From contig JBBDIT010000080.1 of assembly GCA_040880285.1 (NCBI GenBank), positions 1 through 10,897 of the forward strand: a DNA stretch of 10,897 nt. Reading direction: 5' to 3'. Under the pieces are notes generated by a model, which worked only from the letters and a program-made list of their open reading frames with translations, was not told the DNA's origin and did no database searches. Every line of letters starts with the position of its first letter. Position 1 is the first letter of the stretch. The position numbers and the translations under genes are program-made. Below, one piece after another: positions 8,158 through 10,897 of the stretch. The stretch is from JANQJA01 sp040880285 (GTDB lineage Bacteria > Pseudomonadota > Gammaproteobacteria > Pseudomonadales > Azotimanducaceae).

Positions 8158-8896
8158 ACCAGGGCTCGGGATCAGCACGCTTGGCCGCTTTCATGCCTTC
8201 GTCGGTGGCCCCGACTTTCCAGTAGCAACTGACGTACATATAGTCCTTGTCGAGGCCACGTTCGTGGCGAAAGTACTGCCGCAACCTGCGTGAAGCGCTG
8301 AATTCGCCAGCAACCCAGACCGAAGCCATACCATCTGACCAGGGCAACGCCATCACCGTATCCTCCAACATTGTATTGGGTGATTCCGGCTCCGGATTCA
8401 CAATCCAGTGCACCTTGAGCCCCCCGGGGAGTTCAAGCGCCAACTTGTCGGCCTCGCTGATCACTTCAAGTACAACATGACCCTCAGCATCCGCCGGCAA
8501 ACTCTCGAGGTTGACGCTGATCGCGGGAAACGCACTCATATCACCCGCCAGTAAGAACCAGTCGGCATCGGGATTAATTTTCTTAACCGCTCCGGGACCC
8601 GTGATCGTGATCTCTGTACCTGGCCCGGCTCGATTCGCCCAACTCGTGGCCGGTCCGGCATCACCATGTGCCACCATATCGAGGGTCAGCTCCCGGGCTT
8701 CCGGTGAAAAAGCACGAATGGTATAAGAACGAACCGTGGGCTTAGCGGCAACGCCGGGCAACAACAATTTGACGTAGCCACTCTCAAAGCCCTCTGGGAA
8801 ATCGGCCAGGGGTTCTCCCGTAAGTACCATCCTGATCATGTTGGGAGACAACTGCTCTCTCCTTTCGACGCTCACGGTGCGCTCGACCTTCGTCAT
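8156..8896 (-). CDS. Siderophore-interacting protein, NAD(P)H-dependent ferric-siderophore reductase (SIP/ViuB/YqjH type)
   Basis: This is a cytoplasmic flavoprotein of 246 aa that by family reduces Fe(III)-siderophore with NAD(P)H so that iron is released as Fe(II). The N-terminal FAD-binding barrel, about 1-105, has RSYTIR (56-61), which contacts the flavin, and HGDAGPATSWA (77-87), the pyrophosphate-binding segment of this family. The C-terminal NAD(P)H-binding part has AGDMSAFP (117-124) and AGEFSA (196-201), and closes with the SIP-specific YVSCYWKVGATDEGMKAAKR region (221-240). The ATG at 8896 follows GGAGG at a 9-base gap. A longer in-frame frame opens at a TTG (8953), but that codon lies inside the -35 element and Fur-like box, so it is not the start. 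No siderophore receptor, ABC transporter or synthesis gene is visible here, so the cognate siderophore is unknown. Similarity to ViuB and YqjH does not settle which subgroup, so I give no symbol. Confidence 0.9.
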   Translation of the reverse strand: MTKVERTVSVERREQLSPNMIRMVLTGEPLADFPEGFESGYVKLLLPGVAAKPTVRSYTIRAFSPEARELTLDMVAHGDAGPATSWANRAGPGTEITITGPGAVKKINPDADWFLLAGDMSAFPAISVNLESLPADAEGHVVLEVISEADKLALELPGGLKVHWIVNPEPESPNTMLEDTVMALPWSDGMASVWVAGEFSASRRLRQYFRHERGLDKDYMYVSCYWKVGATDEGMKAAKRADPEPW

Positions 8897-8903
8897 CAAG
8901 TAA

Positions 8904-8910
8904 TTCCTCC
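8904..8910 (-). promoter_or_regulatory. Ribosome binding site of the siderophore-interacting protein gene
   Basis: On the minus strand GGAGGAA ends shortly before the ATG at 8896; GGAGG is separated from it by 9 bases. This is the best Shine-Dalgarno in the window and decides the start in favour of 8896 over the upstream TTG at 8953. Confidence 0.75.
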
Positions 8911-8924
8911 AATCCAGACCACAG

Positions 8925-8953
8925 ATATTAACGCGAATGATAATGGTTCTCAA
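8925..8953 (-). promoter_or_regulatory. Sigma70-like promoter of the siderophore-interacting protein gene
   Basis: On the minus strand TTGAGA (8948-8953) and TAATAT (8925-8930) are separated by exactly 17 bp. Each is close to the consensus -35 and -10. Initiation would fall near 8918, leaving a leader of about 20 bases that carries the Shine-Dalgarno. The promoter lies in the 72-bp gap after deaD, so sip does not depend on deaD read-through. Confidence 0.65.
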
Positions 8954-8954
8954 C
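8936..8954 (-). promoter_or_regulatory. Fur-box-like operator
   Basis: On the + strand TGATAAT-G-GTTCTCA (8938-8952) matches the 7-1-7 Fur inverted repeat TGATAAT-n-ATTATCA at 12 of 14 arm positions, and the two flanking bases on the left also fit the 19-bp form. It covers the -35 and upstream spacer of the promoter, the usual place for Fur-Fe(II) repression. A Fur site in front of a siderophore-iron reductase is what known biology predicts, which strengthens the call. Confidence 0.7.
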
Positions 8955-8968
8955 TACAAGCGAGGCAG

Positions 8969-10795
8969 TTACTTCTCCTGAGCTGACGGTTTCCGCTTTG
9001 CTGGCCTACCCGATGATTTACGGGCTCCCGGATTGCGTTTCCCGGCCTTGCGTTCCTTACCCGTATCACTGGTCTTGTCGTTCTTGCGCTTGCGTTCCAT
9101 TTTAAAGGACGCGAGTCGGGATATATTGAGCGCCTGGCCGCAAACCCTCACTTTCTTCAATTCATTGAAGACGTCCCGCGGCATTCCCGTTGGCAAGTCC
9201 ACCAGGCAAAACGTCTCATGGATTTCGATGTGCCCGATGTGTTCTCCATCGAGACCCGCTTCATTGGCGATGGCGCCGACGATATTGCCGGGTTTCACAT
9301 CATGTTGGCGACCCACTTCGATTCGAAACCTTTCCATACCTTCTGCCGGGGTCGCAGGCCCTTTTCGTCTGGCCCCCCTATCATCCCGCTTCGTTCTCGA
9401 TTCACGGGGTGCGCTATGCGCCGGTTCACTGGCCCTGTCTTCCACCAGCAGCAAAGGACTGTCACCGATGGCAAGCTTGGCCAGTGCCGAGGCGATGTCC
9501 AGCGAAGGTACATCATGTTCACGCTGGTACTGCTCAAGCATGCCTCGCATGAAATCGAGTTCGCCGCTAGCCAGGGTATCACTGATGGTTTGCTTGAAGT
9601 CGGCTATCCGTTTGTTGTTGACCATTTCCGTTGTCGGTAATGTCAATTTCTCGATTTTCTGTCGGGTCGCTCTTTCGATGGCGGCGAGCATACGCTGTTC
9701 TCTCGGAGCGACGAATAAAATCGCGTCCCCCTGTCGGCCGGCCCGACCGGTTCGACCGATACGATGGATATAAGCTTCCGTGTCATAAGGAATGTCATAG
9801 TTAACTACATGACTAATGCGATCCACATCGAGCCCACGGGCGGCGACGTCGGTCGCGACCAGGATATCCAGTCCGCCTTTGGTCAGCCGCTGGATCATCT
9901 GCTCCCTTTGCTTTTGTACCATGTCGCCGTTGAGGGCAGCGACGGAATATCCTCTGGCAGCGAGACGATCCGCAAGTTCCGTGGTCGAAATCTTTGTTCG
10001 CACGAAGATCAGCATGGCGTCAAACGGCTCGACTTCGAGGATGCGGGTGAGTGCATCGAGTTTATGCAAGTTATTGACGGACCAATACCGCTGTCTGATG
10101 GTCGCCGCGGTGGCGGTGCGGGACCGAATGGCGATCAACTTTGGATCACGGAGGAACCGGCCCGCGATTCGTTGGATTTCCTTTGGCATGGTCGCAGAAA
10201 ACAACGCCATCTGGCGCTGGCCCGGCAACTGTTCGAGAATCCACTCCACATCGTCGATAAAGCCCATTCGAAGCATCTCATCGGCCTCGTCCAGAACCAG
10301 CGCCTGCAGGCTACCCAACTTGAGGGTTCCCTTGCGCATATGATCCATAACCCGGCCTGGTGTTCCTACAACTGCATGGACACCACGATTTAGCTGCCGG
10401 ATCTGACCACCATATTCCTGCCCTCCATATATGGGCAGCACATGGAAACCTGTCATATGCGCTGCATACTTCTGCAAGGCCTCTGCCACCTGAATAGCCA
10501 GCTCCCTGGTTGGCGTAAGGACCATCAACTGGACTTGCCTGCTGTTGAGATTGATGCGAGACAGCAACGGAAGTGCGAACGCGGCGGTCTTACCGGTCCC
10601 TGTCGGGGCATGGCCGAGGACGTCCAGCCCGGCAATCAGGTGCGGTATCGTTTGCGCCTGGATGGGCGTCGGAATCTCATAACCTACACCCTCCAGGGCT
10701 TTTAACAGACTGGCTGGCAGTTCAAGGTCATGAAAGCTGGTAACTGTGGTGGGAGACTGAGACACGTCGGTTCCTGAATGGGAGAACGTGGCCAT
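8969..10795 (-). CDS. deaD: ATP-dependent DEAD-box RNA helicase DeaD/CsdA
   Basis: DeaD unwinds RNA duplexes and in E. coli supports large ribosomal subunit assembly, mRNA decay and growth in the cold. From the ATG at 10795 the protein is 608 aa (E. coli about 629). The RecA-like domain 1 has the Q motif IPTPIQ (41-46), motif I APTGTGKT (63-70), PTREL (95-99), TPGR (145-148), DEAD (169-172) and SAT (200-202). Domain 2 has IFVRTK (263-268), ATDVAARGLDV (314-324) and HRIGRTGRAG (344-353). A helical dimerisation-like stretch lies at about 395-445. The CsdA/DbpA-type RNA-binding fold is at about 488-561 (RFRIEVGRQHDVKPGNIVGA...). A Lys/Arg-rich tail runs from about 566 to the end. This combination separates DeaD from RhlE, RhlB and SrmB, which lack the RNA-binding fold. 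A GTG two codons upstream (10801) is an equally possible start. Neither has a visible Shine-Dalgarno. All helicase motifs are intact. Confidence 0.93.
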   Translation of the reverse strand: MATFSHSGTDVSQSPTTVTSFHDLELPASLLKALEGVGYEIPTPIQAQTIPHLIAGLDVLGHAPTGTGKTAAFALPLLSRINLNSRQVQLMVLTPTRELAIQVAEALQKYAAHMTGFHVLPIYGGQEYGGQIRQLNRGVHAVVGTPGRVMDHMRKGTLKLGSLQALVLDEADEMLRMGFIDDVEWILEQLPGQRQMALFSATMPKEIQRIAGRFLRDPKLIAIRSRTATAATIRQRYWSVNNLHKLDALTRILEVEPFDAMLIFVRTKISTTELADRLAARGYSVAALNGDMVQKQREQMIQRLTKGGLDILVATDVAARGLDVDRISHVVNYDIPYDTEAYIHRIGRTGRAGRQGDAILFVAPREQRMLAAIERATRQKIEKLTLPTTEMVNNKRIADFKQTISDTLASGELDFMRGMLEQYQREHDVPSLDIASALAKLAIGDSPLLLVEDRASEPAHSAPRESRTKRDDRGARRKGPATPAEGMERFRIEVGRQHDVKPGNIVGAIANEAGLDGEHIGHIEIHETFCLVDLPTGMPRDVFNELKKVRVCGQALNISRLASFKMERKRKNDKTSDTGKERKAGKRNPGARKSSGRPAKRKPSAQEK

Positions 10796-10812
10796 GGCCA
10801 CGCGGGGGCGCG

Positions 10813-10870
10813 AGTATAGCCATTTATGCTGGCGAGGTCTCGCTTATTGTGCAGGGCACTATCAATTATA
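10813..10870 (-). promoter_or_regulatory. Candidate deaD promoter region (two -10-like hexamers)
   Basis: On the minus strand a perfect TATAAT (10865-10870) and a TATACT (10813-10818) precede deaD. The first has only TTGAGG (10891-10896) as a -35 at an overlong 20-bp spacing; it would give a leader of about 65 bases. The second has no -35 and would start transcription only about 5-12 bases before the GTG/ATG, giving a nearly leaderless mRNA. I see no gene in 10802-10897. Confidence 0.35.
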
Positions 10871-10897
10871 CCGCGATAAAAGTAGTACCACCTCAAG

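Noticed and set aside
9033..10393. Long + strand open frames antisense to deaD (246, 140, 209 and 175 aa)
   Set aside because: They overlap one another in different frames and lie opposite an intact helicase with all motifs; low stop density on the complementary strand explains them.

Overview
The window carries five protein-coding genes that are all ordinary chromosomal genes of Gammaproteobacteria: an ABC-F ATPase of the Uup type, the two subunits of the translocation and assembly module (TamB and TamA), a siderophore-interacting flavoprotein (SIP family) and a DeaD/CsdA-type DEAD-box RNA helicase. The protein sequences and the gene content (TamA with a signal peptide and three POTRA domains, a very long TamB, a helicase with the CsdA/DbpA RNA-binding domain) point to a gammaproteobacterium of moderate GC content. 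I cannot name the order or genus from the sequence. I see no IS element, prophage gene, CRISPR array, tRNA or rRNA.

Layout. Bases 1-190 are non-coding as far as I can tell and contain a weak extended -10 promoter candidate for uup. uup (191-2071, + strand) converges on tamB with only 33 bp between the two stop codons. Everything to the right is on the minus strand. Read in the direction of transcription it runs deaD (10795-8969), a 72-bp gap, sip (8896-8156), a short gap, tamA (about 8076-6349), then tamB (6352-2105), whose GTG start overlaps the tamA stop by 4 bp. The last roughly 100 bp upstream of deaD hold -10-like hexamers but no gene.

Regulation and teamwork. The clearest regulatory element is in the deaD-sip gap. 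A sigma70-like promoter (TTGAGA, 17 bp, TAATAT) has a Fur-box-like sequence covering its -35 and spacer, followed by a good Shine-Dalgarno and the ATG of sip. This indicates iron-repressed expression of the reductase that releases iron from ferric siderophores. Because no separate promoter is visible before tamA, the same transcript may continue into tamA-tamB, which would link outer-membrane protein assembly to iron limitation. That link is an inference. TamA (outer-membrane Omp85 barrel) and TamB (inner-membrane-anchored periplasm-spanning protein) form one complex. Uup and DeaD both act around the ribosome but are separate transcription units.

Most unusual points: TamB contains an internal duplication of roughly 220-250 residues that gives it two copies of an HCW-x7-C disulfide motif, and the tamAB genes sit downstream of a Fur-type promoter. 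I found no evidence of a wholly new system; the window is mostly well-known core genes.
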